Assembly: GCF_030272615.1 (NCBI RefSeq)
Contig: NC_081409.1
Coordinates: forward strand, 651,650,468 to 651,714,467
Length of the DNA stretch: 64,000 bases
Source: Cryptomeria japonica
Taxonomy: Eukaryota; Streptophyta; Pinopsida; Cupressales; Cupressaceae
Direction: 5' to 3'
The position numbers were made by a program, and so were the translations under genes. Positions 23,701 to 35,075 of this stretch are shown one piece after another (positions within the stretch are counted from its first letter, which is position 1; every line of letters begins with the position of its first letter). The notes beneath the pieces are model-generated. The model did no database searches, was not told where the DNA came from, and saw only the letters and a list, made by a program, of their open reading frames with translations.

Positions 23701-24180
23701 CGTGAACGCCGACGAAAGCGTCATCTTAGAGCTCAAACAACTGCTTCTCAAACTTTACAATCTCCAAAAACACCTTCAACAAGCATTATTCCATTTTCTC
23801 CTCAGCCGGAAATTGAGCTGAAATCTCCTAAACATAAGATGCATGATGGTCTTGATCCGGTGCGAGTTAAAGATCCTATTTTTATAAATCTTGATGATGA
23901 TATGGATGAAAATGTTATTCATGATGAAAATATTACTCCTCTTGCTTCTGATAGTGAATATGAACTTGTTGATGTCGATAACCATTTATCTAATGAATTT
24001 TCTAAAGCACTTATCCTAGCTCCTAGACAAGAACAATGTGGCTCGGAACATGAACATAGCCCTTGTTTGGATCTTGTGATAGCTCCATCTGTTGTGTTGG
24101 ATGTTCCTCCTCTAGCGTGTCCCCTGCCTTCCCGAAACATTGATCAGCAAGATCGGGGGGTAGATGACATGCTAGACTAG
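20740..24180 (+). pseudogene. Gypsy B gag-protease polyprotein with four in-frame stops
   Basis: A single frame of 1146 codons before the terminal stop, interrupted by TGA at 21661, TAG at 22489, TAG at 22624 and TGA at 23686, with no frameshift. Residues 1-305 are an N-terminal region with a Pro/Ser/Asn-rich linker. A gag core follows, with LYNGKGDPLTHVKTF (near 323), DKALQWYCSLP and a QGVKEKVTDFIGRYK segment. A short CQFHR..PGYDTEKC motif spans the second stop and resembles the cysteine-histidine block of this lineage. The protease-like region has VLIDPSCMVNIIT (Asp 709), where the usual DxGS is altered, and LGYPWLSSM in place of LGRPW. The tail is Pro/Lys-rich and acidic. All four stops could come from C-to-T changes. 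Capsid and protease roles are inferred from family resemblance. Confidence 0.88.
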
Positions 24181-24919
24181 TTACATTAGCATAGCAGATT
24201 CTCTCCTCCTCTCTTTCGTTACTTCTTCCATATGTTATTCTCATTCTTCTATTTTTTGTCCTTAGTGTTGTTTACTTGAGGACGATGCAAAGTATTGAGA
24301 TCTCTTGATCTCTCTCATGTTGACTCAAAAGACACATGTGTTCCCTTCTTCTAGGTGACCTTCCTTGATTGGGGAATGAAGAACAATTATGCATACATAC
24401 ATATGATATATATACATGAATTATCATACAGCATACTGACCCCGAGGAAAGCGAAGTCACCTTGTGCTTTGTGTTTTGTGTCTATTATCCTTGGGTTTAT
24501 CTCACACTTGGGGGCTAAATCCTGGCGATAACGTGCTCCTTTCTCATTTCTTATATGTATCACTACGTTAAAACAATCACCCCCGGTGAGGCGTGTGCGA
24601 TCGCTTTAACATAGGGGGGCATACATCCCATTCATATCTTTTCAAGATACTTGAAAATTTCTTGGCAAATTTAGCCTTGCCTTGAAAATTTTTGATATCT
24701 TTCTTGCATGACTCATAGTGAGGGAGCCTTACTACTGACAGTCATGGTTCTCCCTCGTGATCTTCCCTTTTACTTTGTCAATCGAAGTCGTAAGATCCTT
24801 AGTCCACTGGGGGCTTGGTGTATCTTGCCTCCTTGACATGGTGAAAGTCTTTCAATGTTGTTTCCTTGTACTTTACCAGAAGTATGAGCATACATACTCC
24901 CGCTAAAGTGGGGGCTAAA
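24181..24919 (+). other. Gypsy B 3' internal region and polypurine tract
   Basis: 739 bp without a gene. It contains GGGGGGCATACAT near 24614, resembling GGGGGGCATATAG near 8998 in Gypsy A, and ends in AAAGTGGGGGCTAAA (24905-24919), the same polypurine tract as Gypsy A. Confidence 0.75.
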
Positions 24920-26186
24920 TGTAGCGTCCTAAAATTGCGACACTTGCAATTTCTACTGCATTTCGGTCTTCACGATGGCGATGCAACATGCAACCTGAAT
25001 GGAGACCCTGAAACTTGCTCACGACACTGAAAACTGCATTTTTCAAGCACCCTGGCCTGAACCTCCTTGCACCCTGCTGTCCCGAGAGGTGGGACCAGAG
25101 CACCCAATGCCCTGGTCCTTCAGGACCAGGGTGCCCAGCGCCCTGGTCCCCAGGACCATGGCGCCCAGCGCCCTGGTCCCTGGGTCCTATTTTGGGCCCG
25201 GTCTCCTAAGGGGTCTCGGGTCTTTTTGTTTGCAATTTGGAAATTAACTTTCCTGGTCGGCCTAAGGTCGGGAAAATCAGTCTATCAGCCCTAAATGACA
25301 AGTATATAAACTACATTTTTCTCTCTCATTTAGAGATAACACATACATGATGAAAAAGGCGTGGAAACTATACTCAAGCATTCAAACATTCAAGCATTCC
25401 TTCTAAGTCTCCATTCAAGGCTAAGTGTTGCATTCAAGACAAGGATTCAACCATTGAAGAGGAGATCACATACTACGTGCTACATACAACATACTACTAC
25501 AACATACAACATAAAACATCTAAACCTTCGCACATAAGGATACAAACATCCTTAGAACAAGGTATTAGTACTTGTTTTACAGTCATTTACATTTACAGCT
25601 CTTGCTCATTTCTTGGTTAATTCCAAAACCGGGGTTTGACCTAAAGGCAAACCCCTAATCCCTAACCCCCCAATCGTCTTCACTTTTCTATGTGTAGGTT
25701 GCAGGTACGTGGCTGAAATTGAAGATCTGGAATCCTTGTGCAGAGACGAACGGATCCCCCTTCGTTTCACAGATTTTTCGGAGGACCGTGGCGCCGGGCG
25801 CCATCGTCCCGACAAATTTTGCTCAAATTTGTAGGACAGTGCCGTATCGACATTTTACTGCTAATTCCAGGTCCGCAGCTTCATACTATATTCCTATCTC
25901 AGTTTATAAGCGAATCTTTATCACTTTCTATGCATGCTTAGCTTAATTCTTCTATCAACATTCTTTACAAAAGAGGGTAGCCTTGCTGTCTTAACCCTTG
26001 AAACACATTTAGCATCCAATCTTGCATTGCGTGGGATTGGATCTTGTGGGTTTCAACCCCTCTTTTGAATGTAAAGTCTCTCCCCTAAGTGAAAAACCAT
26101 CGAATCCTAGCGAACCTCCCTTCTCTCTCCTCGGAGTTGGAAGAGGGGAGAACAACTAGGGTTCGATCGCGATTTTCTGCTTTACA
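24920..26186 (+). repeat. Gypsy B 3' LTR (1267 bp)
   Basis: Matches the 5' LTR closely but carries two additional 30-31 bp GC-rich units, with CCCTGGTCC at 25110, 25141 and 25171, which explains the 60-bp greater length. Confidence 0.95.
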
Positions 26187-27423
26187 GATTAGGAACAACA
26201 ATAGAAAAGATAAAAACCACATCAACAACATACATAACACATGGATTTTTGACATGGAAAACTGGGTTAAGGGAAAAACCATGGTGGGAAGCTACCCAAA
26301 ATGTGATGATACTCTGTAGTAGTATGTGTAAATATTACAATAGGGAATGCACATGCATTCAGGCACACTGCCTAGAACTCACTACTCAAAAACAAGAAGG
26401 GCTACAACCTTGAGCAAGGCTCACTGCCTTACAAAGATCAGACAACAATATGAATTACATGAACTAAAGGAATAACTTCTCCAAATGCCTAATTACAATT
26501 CCAGTTAAGCACACAGTCTACGCAACAACACTTCTCTGCTCTTCTCCACTACCAAAAGATAAATTTTCTTGTTCACACATACAATACACTCATACAACTC
26601 GCAGACACTCAACTTACATGATTACAACACTTATTTATACAATTCATCAACCTTAACCTTTAGGTCAACTCAACACATAAGACCTAATTACAAAATTATA
26701 TCACACGATACATAAACCCATAACCTGACTAATACAATGTCGGAAAGGACATAGCATGAACCCAAATCAAATCCTCAAACATGCAACACCATTGAATAAT
26801 TCACCAAGATCATCCGTAACACACTAAACCATCAAATATGTCGCATAATATGAAGAATACCACCAGACTAATAAACTATTCAATAACATGCATCATGATC
26901 AATGCAGACCACCAAAATGCATAGAACATGATCAAAGAATTTCAACAAGCAGTGTGAATTCAACCACAATCACTGCAACAACTCAGATAACAAGAATCAT
27001 CATTATTCCATCATCGAAGCTCAAGAACACCAACTGACAAACTTAAAGATACACTTGCGAAGTTCCAAATCATGAACCATTTGATCAAAGGACACACATG
27101 AATGTCCCAAACATTCTCCAGAATCCGTAACTCAAAATAAAATAATTTTGGAGCAATATGGATCAAATACCACAACTCTGCAAGACTGAACATTGAAAAA
27201 CCAACCATCACACTAGATCACATAACTCGACCAAATCATTTGATAGCATCATGAAAGTCATACTAAAACAACTAGAGATAAGTATCTCAAACCCATTAAA
27301 CCAAATCAGCACATCTTTAATAGATCACCCAAACAACTCTCTACAACAAACCAATTGTCTGTAACATAGGAATATGTTGACATCAATGACAAGAACACAT
27401 TCCAACAAATCTAATATACAACA
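26187..27423 (-). repeat. Copia B 3' LTR, proximal part
   Basis: Begins with the second GATTA copy and continues the LTR that broke off at 18360; it matches 32103-33338. It contains diverged ACAACACTTATTTATAC and GAATATGTTGACATCAATGAC segments. The following TTCCCCTA on the plus strand could be the complement of a polypurine tract. Confidence 0.85.
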
Positions 27424-27797
27424 ATATTCCCCTATGGAATTGATGGAAACATATTTATGTAAAAAAAGTCAATGCAAATAAAGAAATTAACAACCAACAA
27501 TCTCCCCCACAATCACAAGGATCAACTCCCCTTTTTAAAAACAACTCAAAAATACTTCAGGGTTTTTCACATGCTTCTCTCCCCCTTTGACAATAATGCC
27601 AAAGACACATACAAGTCATTTTTCTCTCATGCATCTCTCCATCTAATAAGGACAATCTATCCCACTTATGATAAACTCACACATCTGAACAACTGAAACA
27701 CACACTAACTACTCCCCAGGAGTAGCAGCACCCACTCATCAATCCAGATATTAGGATAAGACAATGAAGTCCATTGGATCGATGCAACTCAATGCAT
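27424..27797 (-). other. Copia B 3' untranslated region
   Basis: 374 bp between the last codon of the polyprotein and the LTR. It includes CCAACAATCTCCCCC at 27494-27508, the complement of a typical Copia polypurine tract plus LTR start, which may be a leftover of an older boundary. Confidence 0.5.
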
Positions 27798-30700
27798 CTA
27801 GTTCATAGCAAGAGGGGAAATCACCCCTAAATTCTCTCTCAAATATAGAAATTTTTTTGTACGCAAAGTCTTAGTGAAGATATTTGCAATCTGTTCCTTT
27901 GTAGGAAAATACTCTAGACTAACTTCCTTATCACCGACTTTCTCTCTCAGAAAATGAAATTTAACTGATATATGCTTTGTCTTAGAATGCAACACTAGAT
28001 TCTTAGAAATATTGCTAGCACTAGATTTATCACAATATATAATAGTAGGCTCATTATAAATACTCTATTATCCTTCAACATCCACTTCATCCAAATAACA
28101 TGAGTATAGTTGCTAGTAGCAACAATGTATTCAGCTTCTGCAGTAGATAAATAAATAACATCTTGTTTCTTACTTGTCCAAGAAATCCTAACTTCTTTCA
28201 CAAAAATAACGCTCCATCAACAGTGCTCTTCTGGTCATCAACATCACCTGCCCAATCAACATTTGTATAAGCATTTAAAGTGAAATCATCTTCCTCCGGA
28301 TACCACAAACCATAATCAATTGTTCCCTTCAAATATCTGAATATCCTCTTCACAGCAGTAACATGACTTTCCTTAGGATCAACTTGAAATCTTGCAACAA
28401 GACTACAACATTCATAATGCCAGGTCTAGTCTGAGTCAAATATAACAGTCCACCAATCATAGATCTATACAAGGTTTTGTTAGCCTTTGGAGATTCATCA
28501 TCTTTTGTCATCTTACATCCATTCACCATAGGAGTTCCAATAGGTTTGGAATCATCTAACCCAAACCTCTTCAAAAATTCCTTCACATACTTAGATTGAG
28601 ATATGAAAATGCCTTTATCAATCTATGTAATTTGTAATCCCAGAAAGAATTTCATCTCACCTATCATAGAAATCTCAAATTCTTTTTGCATATCATCAAC
28701 AAATTTTGTACTCAAGTCATCATCTCCTCCAAAAATAATATCATCAACAAAAACTTCAACAATCAAAATATTATCATTATCATTTTTGAAGTACAAATTA
28801 CTATCAGCACTACCTTTACAGATTCCCAACTTCATCAAATACCTATCCAATCTGGCGTATCAGGCTCTAGGGGCTTGTTTAAGTCCACACAATGCTTTTT
28901 TTCAATCTGCATACCATGTCTTCTTCATCTGTCAATGAAAATCCATCTGGTTGCTCAATATAGACTTCCTCTTCTAATTCATCATTAAAAAGGGATGATT
29001 TCAAATCCATCTAATATAACTTGAATTTCTTATGAGCAACATATGCAATTAATAGTCTAATAGCTTCAATTATAGCTCTTATAGAAAAAGTCTCCTCAAA
29101 GTCAATACCTTCCATTTGTGAATATCCCTTACATACCAATATTTCTTTGTTTCTAACAACTTGTCCATCTTCATTCAGCATATTCCAGAACACCCATTTG
29201 GTACCAATTACATTTTGTCCTTAGGTCTTAGAACAAGTTCCCATGTTTTGTTCTTCTCAATTTGATCTAACTCTTCTTCCATAGCTTTTACCCAATTTTC
29301 ATCTTTACAAGCTTCAACAACATCTTTAGGCTCAAATTGGAAATCTAACATGTCTCTTCTACAAAAATCCTTCTCCTAGTCATCACACCTTTATTTTTAT
29401 CACCAATCATCAAATTTTCTGAATGATTTAACCTTACATACCGGGGTCTTCTGATTATTTTGATTTTGAGCTTCTTGAACTTCTTCTTTGGCAACAACAT
29501 CTTGAATTACTATCTCTTTCAGGTCACTCTGCTTCATGCTCAAGGTCTGCACTTTCTTTGAAGTAACATCCTAATCATTAGACTCATATCCACATGCTCT
29601 AATTTTCTTATCATGATTCTCATCAACCTTCACATCCACACTTTCTACTATCTTTCTTAGTCTCTTGTTGTAACACCAGTAGGATTTTCTCTTAGTAGAA
29701 TATTCCAAAAAGATTCTTTCATCACATCTTGCATCAAATTTTCCTATATCCTCATCTCTTTTGATATAACATTTGCTTCCAAAGATTCTAAAATATCTAA
29801 TTGTAGGAACATGACCAAACCATAGTTCATAAGGATTTTTACCAGAATCACCTTTTATATACACCCAATTGAATGTGTATATAAAAGTGCTAGCAACTTC
29901 TCTCCAATAGATATATGAAACATTTCCTTCAATCCTCATAGTTCTAGCAGCATCCAAAATTGTTATGTTCTTCCTTTCAACAACTCCATTCTACTGAGGG
30001 GTTCTCAGAGTAGATAACTATCTTCTGATTCCATGCTCTTCACAAAAGGAGTTAAACTCACCAGAGGTAAATTCTCCTCCTTTGTCAAACCTCAAACACT
30101 TCAGCTTCAATCCTATCTCTGTCTCCACTCTAGCTTTGAATATTTTGAACTTCTCTAGTGCTTCAAATTACTCCCTTAGAAAAGTGACCCATATCATTCT
30201 AGAATAGTCATCAATTAGCAACATAAAGTATCTATCACCCTGCAAGCTTCTCACCCTCGAAGGGCCACATAAATCAATATGCACAAGATCTAATAACCCA
30301 TTATATGTATATAGTTTTCTCTTGAATGAAATTCTTATTTTCTTTCCCAATTGACATTCTTTACATACCTGATTAGTAGGCTTCACTATCTTAGGCAGAG
30401 CTCTAACATCTTGAGTAGAACTTATCTTAATCATGCAGTCAAAGTTAACATGAAACATACTTCTATGCCACAACCAACTCTCATCAATCTGAGCAATCAA
30501 CCAACTTTTCTCACCAACATTCAGATGAAAGATATTACCTTTAGGTTTAGTACATGATGCAATCTCTATACCGGAGCTATTCAGGATCTTACATTTCCCA
30601 TTCTTGAATTGAATATCATATCTCTTATCAACCATCTATTGAAAACTCAAAAAATTATTCTTCAAACCTTCAACATATAAAATATCATTAGTATTATGCT

Positions 30701-31963
30701 TACCATCAAGAGAAATAGAACCTCTACCATGGATTACACAAACTTTGTGGTCTCCAAATCTTACTACACCCCATCATACTTCTCCATATTCATAAATTTA
30801 CCTTTATCACCTGTCATATGATGTGAACAACCACTATCAATCCCCCATCCATCTTTCTCATCAATTTTAACAACCAAAGATTTCTCTTCAACAATAAAAC
30901 TTGTAGAATCAATAGATACCAGATCACCTTCCTTGATAGTGATGAACAAAAAATCATCTTCTGAATTCCCTTTCTCAGACTCTTCATCTATCACACCTTC
31001 ATCAACAAAATAATAACACTTCTTCTGATATCTATACTTTCGGTTAGGCTTGTAAGGCTTATCATACTTTTACAATCTCTTAGCTCTTTGAGGATATCTA
31101 GAAGCAAAATGACCAATCTTATTGCATGAAAAACATTTCAAAGGTAACTTTCCTTCATACTTACCAACTCCCTTAGGAAATCTTCTGGAAATAAGTGCTT
31201 CAAGATCTTCCAATTCTCTTTCTTGTTCTTCCATCTCTCTCATTTCTCTTTCATATCTAGAAACTCTAGTTGAATTTTCTCCTAGATCATACTCATGCTT
31301 TCTAGATATAGTAGGTTTAAATGCAATCTCAATCTTGCCATGTGATTCACCAAGTTTTCTCAATTCAAAAGCAACAAGCTTACCAACCAGCATATCTCTT
31401 GTCATAGTTATCAAAGTCCAGATCTCATCAATAGCAACAACTTTATGTTTATAAGTAGGAGGCAAAGATCTCAACACTTCAACCACAATTTCATCTTCTT
31501 CAAGGAGTCCACTAACACACCTAATGTTTAGAACAAGATCATTCACTTTAGCCATAAAGGATGAAATATTCTCATCTTCTCCCATCTTCATCATCTCATA
31601 TTTTCCTTTTAAGCTCTACAAATTAGCAAGTTTCACATGTTTATGACCTTCATACAGGGTTTCAAGCTTCTCCCAAATCTCATGTGTAGTCTACAATCCC
31701 ATCACTTTAGTAATGTTTGCATTGGTCAGGGCACTCAACAATGATTCCTTATCTCTTATGTTATGTTCAACATCTTTGATCTCAACTGCAGTAACGAGAC
31801 CATTCATAGGAACAATGTATGTATTCTTTGTAATCTTCCAATAGTCTTCTCCAAGACAATTCAAGTGCACTTTCATCCGGTTCTTCCATATAGAGTAATT
31901 ATTTCTATCAAATCTTAGACTCTCCTTCTTGAAAACAACAACTACCATCCCAAATCTATCCAA
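27798..31963 (-). pseudogene. Copia B gag-pol polyprotein, broken by many stops and frameshifts
   Basis: On the minus strand the fragments appear in standard Copia order. Gag start with FDRNNYSIWKNRM (31963-31691). Gag core with EDENISSFMAKVNDL and zinc knuckle CFSCNKIGHFASRY, the last Cys replaced (31594-31070). Protease WGIDSGCSHHMTG (30994-30764). Pre-integrase and integrase start WLWHRSMFHVN, CKECQLGKK and HIDLCGP (30635-30168). Integrase end (29957-29571). RT pieces with GIDFEETFS (29193-29011) and FVDDIIFGG (28850-28623). RNase H and tail with STAEAEYIVA, KTKHISVKFHFLRE and TKEQIANIFTKTL (28201-27798). At least eight breaks separate them, so the element cannot make a full protein. It is a different family from the left Copia. 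Confidence 0.9.
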
Positions 31964-31990
31964 GTAGTCAATCTCCTTCCATAGGATCTA

Positions 31991-32002
31991 GCTCTGATAC
32001 CA
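31991..32002 (-). promoter_or_regulatory. Copia B primer binding site (initiator Met tRNA)
   Basis: GCTCTGATACCA on the plus strand is the complement of TGGTATCAGAGC, the standard Copia primer site for initiator tRNA-Met. It lies two bases from the LTR edge. Confidence 0.93.
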
Positions 32003-32004
32003 AT

Positions 32005-33338
32005 TGTTCATAGTAGGGCAGCAACAATGCAAGAAAACTGAGAGGGAGGGTGAATCAGTTTTCACCAAACTCAACCAAATTAACAACAAATTCAGATCTG
32101 ATTAGGAACAACAATGACAAAGATAAACACCACATCAACAACACATAACACATGGATTTTTGATGTAGAAAACCCGGTTAAGGGAAAAACAATGGTGGGA
32201 ACCTACCCACAATGTGATGATACTCTGCAGTAGTATGTGTAAATATTACAATGGGGAATGCACATACATTCAAGCACATTTCCTAGAGCTCACTACTTAA
32301 AAACAAGAAGGACTACAACCTTGATGAAGGTTTGCTACCTTATAAAGATCGAACAACAATCCAGATTACATGAACTAAAATAATAGAATCTCCAAATGTT
32401 TGATTATAGTTCCGGTTAAGCACACAATCTGCACAACAACACTTCTCTTTTCTTCTCCACTACCAAAAGATAAATTTTCTTTTTCACACATGCAATACAC
32501 TCATATAACTCATATACACTTGGAGACACTCAACTTACATGATTACAACACTTATTTATACAAGTCATCAACCTTAACCTTAAGGTCGACTCAACACATA
32601 AGACATAATTACAAAATTACACCACATGATACATAAACTTATAACCAGACTAATACAATTTTGGAAAACACATAGCATGGACCTAAATCAAATCCTCAAA
32701 CATGCAACACCATCGAATAATTCACCAAGATCATCTGCAACATGCTAAACCACCGAATATGTTGTATAACATGAAGAATACCACCAAACCAATAAAATAT
32801 TCAATAACATGCATCACGATTAACATGGACCACCAAAATGCATAGGGAACGATAAGAGAATATCAACAAGAAGCATGAATTCCAATGCAATCATTGAAAT
32901 AACCCAGATAACAAGAATCATCATTATTCCATCATCGGAGCTCAAGAACACTAACTGACAAACTGAAAGATACGCTTGTGAAGTTCCAAATCATGAACCA
33001 TCTGATCAAAGGACACACATGAATGTCCCAAACACTCTCCAAAATACACAACTCAAGATATAATTATTCCAGAGCAATATGGATCAAATACCACAACTCT
33101 ACAATGCTGAAAAACCAACCATCACACCGGATCACATAACTCGACCAAATCATCTCATAGCATCATGAAAATCATATTGAAACAACTAGAGATAAGTATC
33201 TCAAAACCCATTAAACGACATCAACACATCTATAATAGATCACCCAAACAACTCTTTGCAACAAAACAATTCTCTGCAACACAAGAATATGTTGACATGA
33301 ATGAAAACAACACATTCCAACAACTCTAATATCCAATA
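32005..33338 (-). repeat. Copia B 5' LTR (1334 bp)
   Basis: Homologous through its length to 18261-18360 plus 26187-27423. The plus strand starts TGTTCATAGTAGGGC. The outer edge is set by where similarity to the other LTR stops (CTAATATCCAATA). Confidence 0.88.
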
Positions 33339-35075
33339 GTGATCCCATCAATTTATAATTATATGTTTCTAAGTTTGAGGACACTTGTTTCCGTGCAAGT
33401 TAATTCTATATCCTTACTTTGCAAAGTGTAAATAATGCTTTACTTTAAAGCAAGCTCTGTAAAGTAAAAGCTTATTGTCATTTGAAGAAAATGAGATCAA
33501 ATCCCTTATAACCATCATAATCTTATGGATTACTTGTTAAAAAGTCTATGTCCATTTTTTAAAATAATAAGAATTTGTAGTTCTATGTGTTCAAAAGATT
33601 TTGCCAATTATCAGAACACTAAAACCCATTAAATCATTATACTTATGTAGACTAAATTTCAAGAAATAATTACAATATATAGGCTTCATAGTTGGGTAAG
33701 TAGCCATAATACTATTGCAATGGTAATAATGGCAATGTACCTTCCTTTATAGATTTTTCATGATTTTGAGTAAGATCATTCTTGAAAAAGGGTTTTATAA
33801 CATCAAGTGACACCTAAATGTGATTTTTTATCATTTTTTCAGTATAGTTTTGACATAATTATTATCATAAAATCCACCCATGATCAAGGCATTACAACTA
33901 TCATTGCTCATCCCCTACATCTAATAATTGCTTCATATAATTCACCATTTTCATGGCTTCCTTGATATCAGAGATATTTGTACATATATACAATGATCTA
34001 TCAAAAACTTTAAACCATCCATTATATTTTTTCAATAAAAGCTTAGTTGGTGTTTTAACAATAGAACATGATGAATTATAGTGAACTAAATTCTCTTTCT
34101 TGCTGCTATACCTATATATTTGTACTAGTGTTTCTTTTCTTCTTTACATTTTCTAGTTCTAATTTTGCTTCTCATAATTTTTCAAGCCTATTTGATGAGA
34201 AATACAATGTGACATGGGGGGATATCATATAAGGTATTTTGACAAAAGAATAATTATTCATCTTGTCTTATACAAGTACTCTAGTAAGCAATGATCTTAC
34301 TGTTGAGAAATGAATTTGATGATTTTTAAGGAGACTACATTTTTTTGTGAGTATCATTGATTTTTTAGAGTTTTGTATCTGATATCATGGTGGTGCAAAA
34401 TCAAGATTTGTTTCTAAAAATAAGTTATTTTTTGAAACTTCACCATGAAAATGAAGCTCATTCGCAGAGATTCTTCAGGCACAATGACAACATATTATGT
34501 CAGTTATCCTAATTGAATTTCATAGGTCTCTACAATTTTGACTGCTTATTATATGAGATGATCTTCTATGAAAAAGTTGATATAATCATTGAATGTGAAG
34601 TTATTAATAACAATTTTTAATGAATATGTATTCATATGTTCAAGTCGTTGAGTTTAATTGGTTGAAACATTGAGTTCTTATTGTAGAGACCCAAGTTCAA
34701 GTTTCCAAAGGAACATCTAATATGGAATTCGTAGTTGTGACTCTTAGTGTTCATAGTGACTTCTAGTGTGAAGGTAGTTTCTAAATATATGAATTTATAA
34801 GTTGTGACTCTTGGTCTTTCATAAGTGTTTTCTAGTTTAGTTTCTAGAAAAGAGCTTGTTGTGCTTGTAAGAGGTTGTATTGGTCTCATGTTGATGTTCA
34901 TATAAGCAGTATATTTGTAAACTATTATCAATATAAAAAAAGTGTCTATATCATTATTATAAAATAGATTTAGAATTACTTGAAAGAAAGATGGGTAGAA
35001 AGAGTCACACTCCAAAATTTCAAATAGATTGAACAAAGGAGGATTGAACATACCACTATAAGACAAGGGTGAAAG
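33339..35075 (+). other. AT-rich spacer, no gene recognised
   Basis: 1.7 kb of AT-rich DNA without a convincing frame or repeat. It ends in AGACAAGGGTGAAAG, a weak purine tract directly before a Copia-type LTR start, so part of it might be the decayed tail of another Copia element. Confidence 0.4.

Larger units (their letters stand above)
18361..26186 (+). mobile_element. Gypsy B: complete, RT-less gag-protease LTR retrotransposon
   Basis: LTRs at 18361-19567 and 24920-26186 (TGTAGCGTCC ... TTTACA), PBS at 19571-19589, PPT at 24905-24919, and a perfect GATTA duplication (18356-18360 and 26187-26191) inside the Copia B LTR. The internal region codes for a gag and protease-like protein only, with four in-frame stops. 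RT, RNase H and integrase are absent, so it is non-autonomous. Confidence 0.93.
18261..33338 (-). mobile_element. Copia B: minus-strand Ty1/Copia element, 3' LTR split by Gypsy B
   Basis: On the minus strand: 5' LTR 32005-33338, a classic tRNA-iMet primer site at 31991-32002, a broken gag-pol at 31963-27798, and a 3' LTR at 27423-26187 plus 18360-18261. The two LTRs begin TGCTGATAGC/TGTTCATAGT on the plus strand and share most of their length. The flanks GTGCT (18256-18260) and GTGAT (33339-33343) match at four of five bases, a plausible aged target duplication. The outer boundary at 33338 could be off by up to about 20 bp. Confidence 0.88.

Noticed and set aside
27494-27508. CCAACAATCTCCCCC as the true polypurine tract and LTR edge of Copia B
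   Set aside because: The similarity to the other LTR stops at 27423/33338, so the LTR edge is set there; this motif may be a relic of an older boundary.
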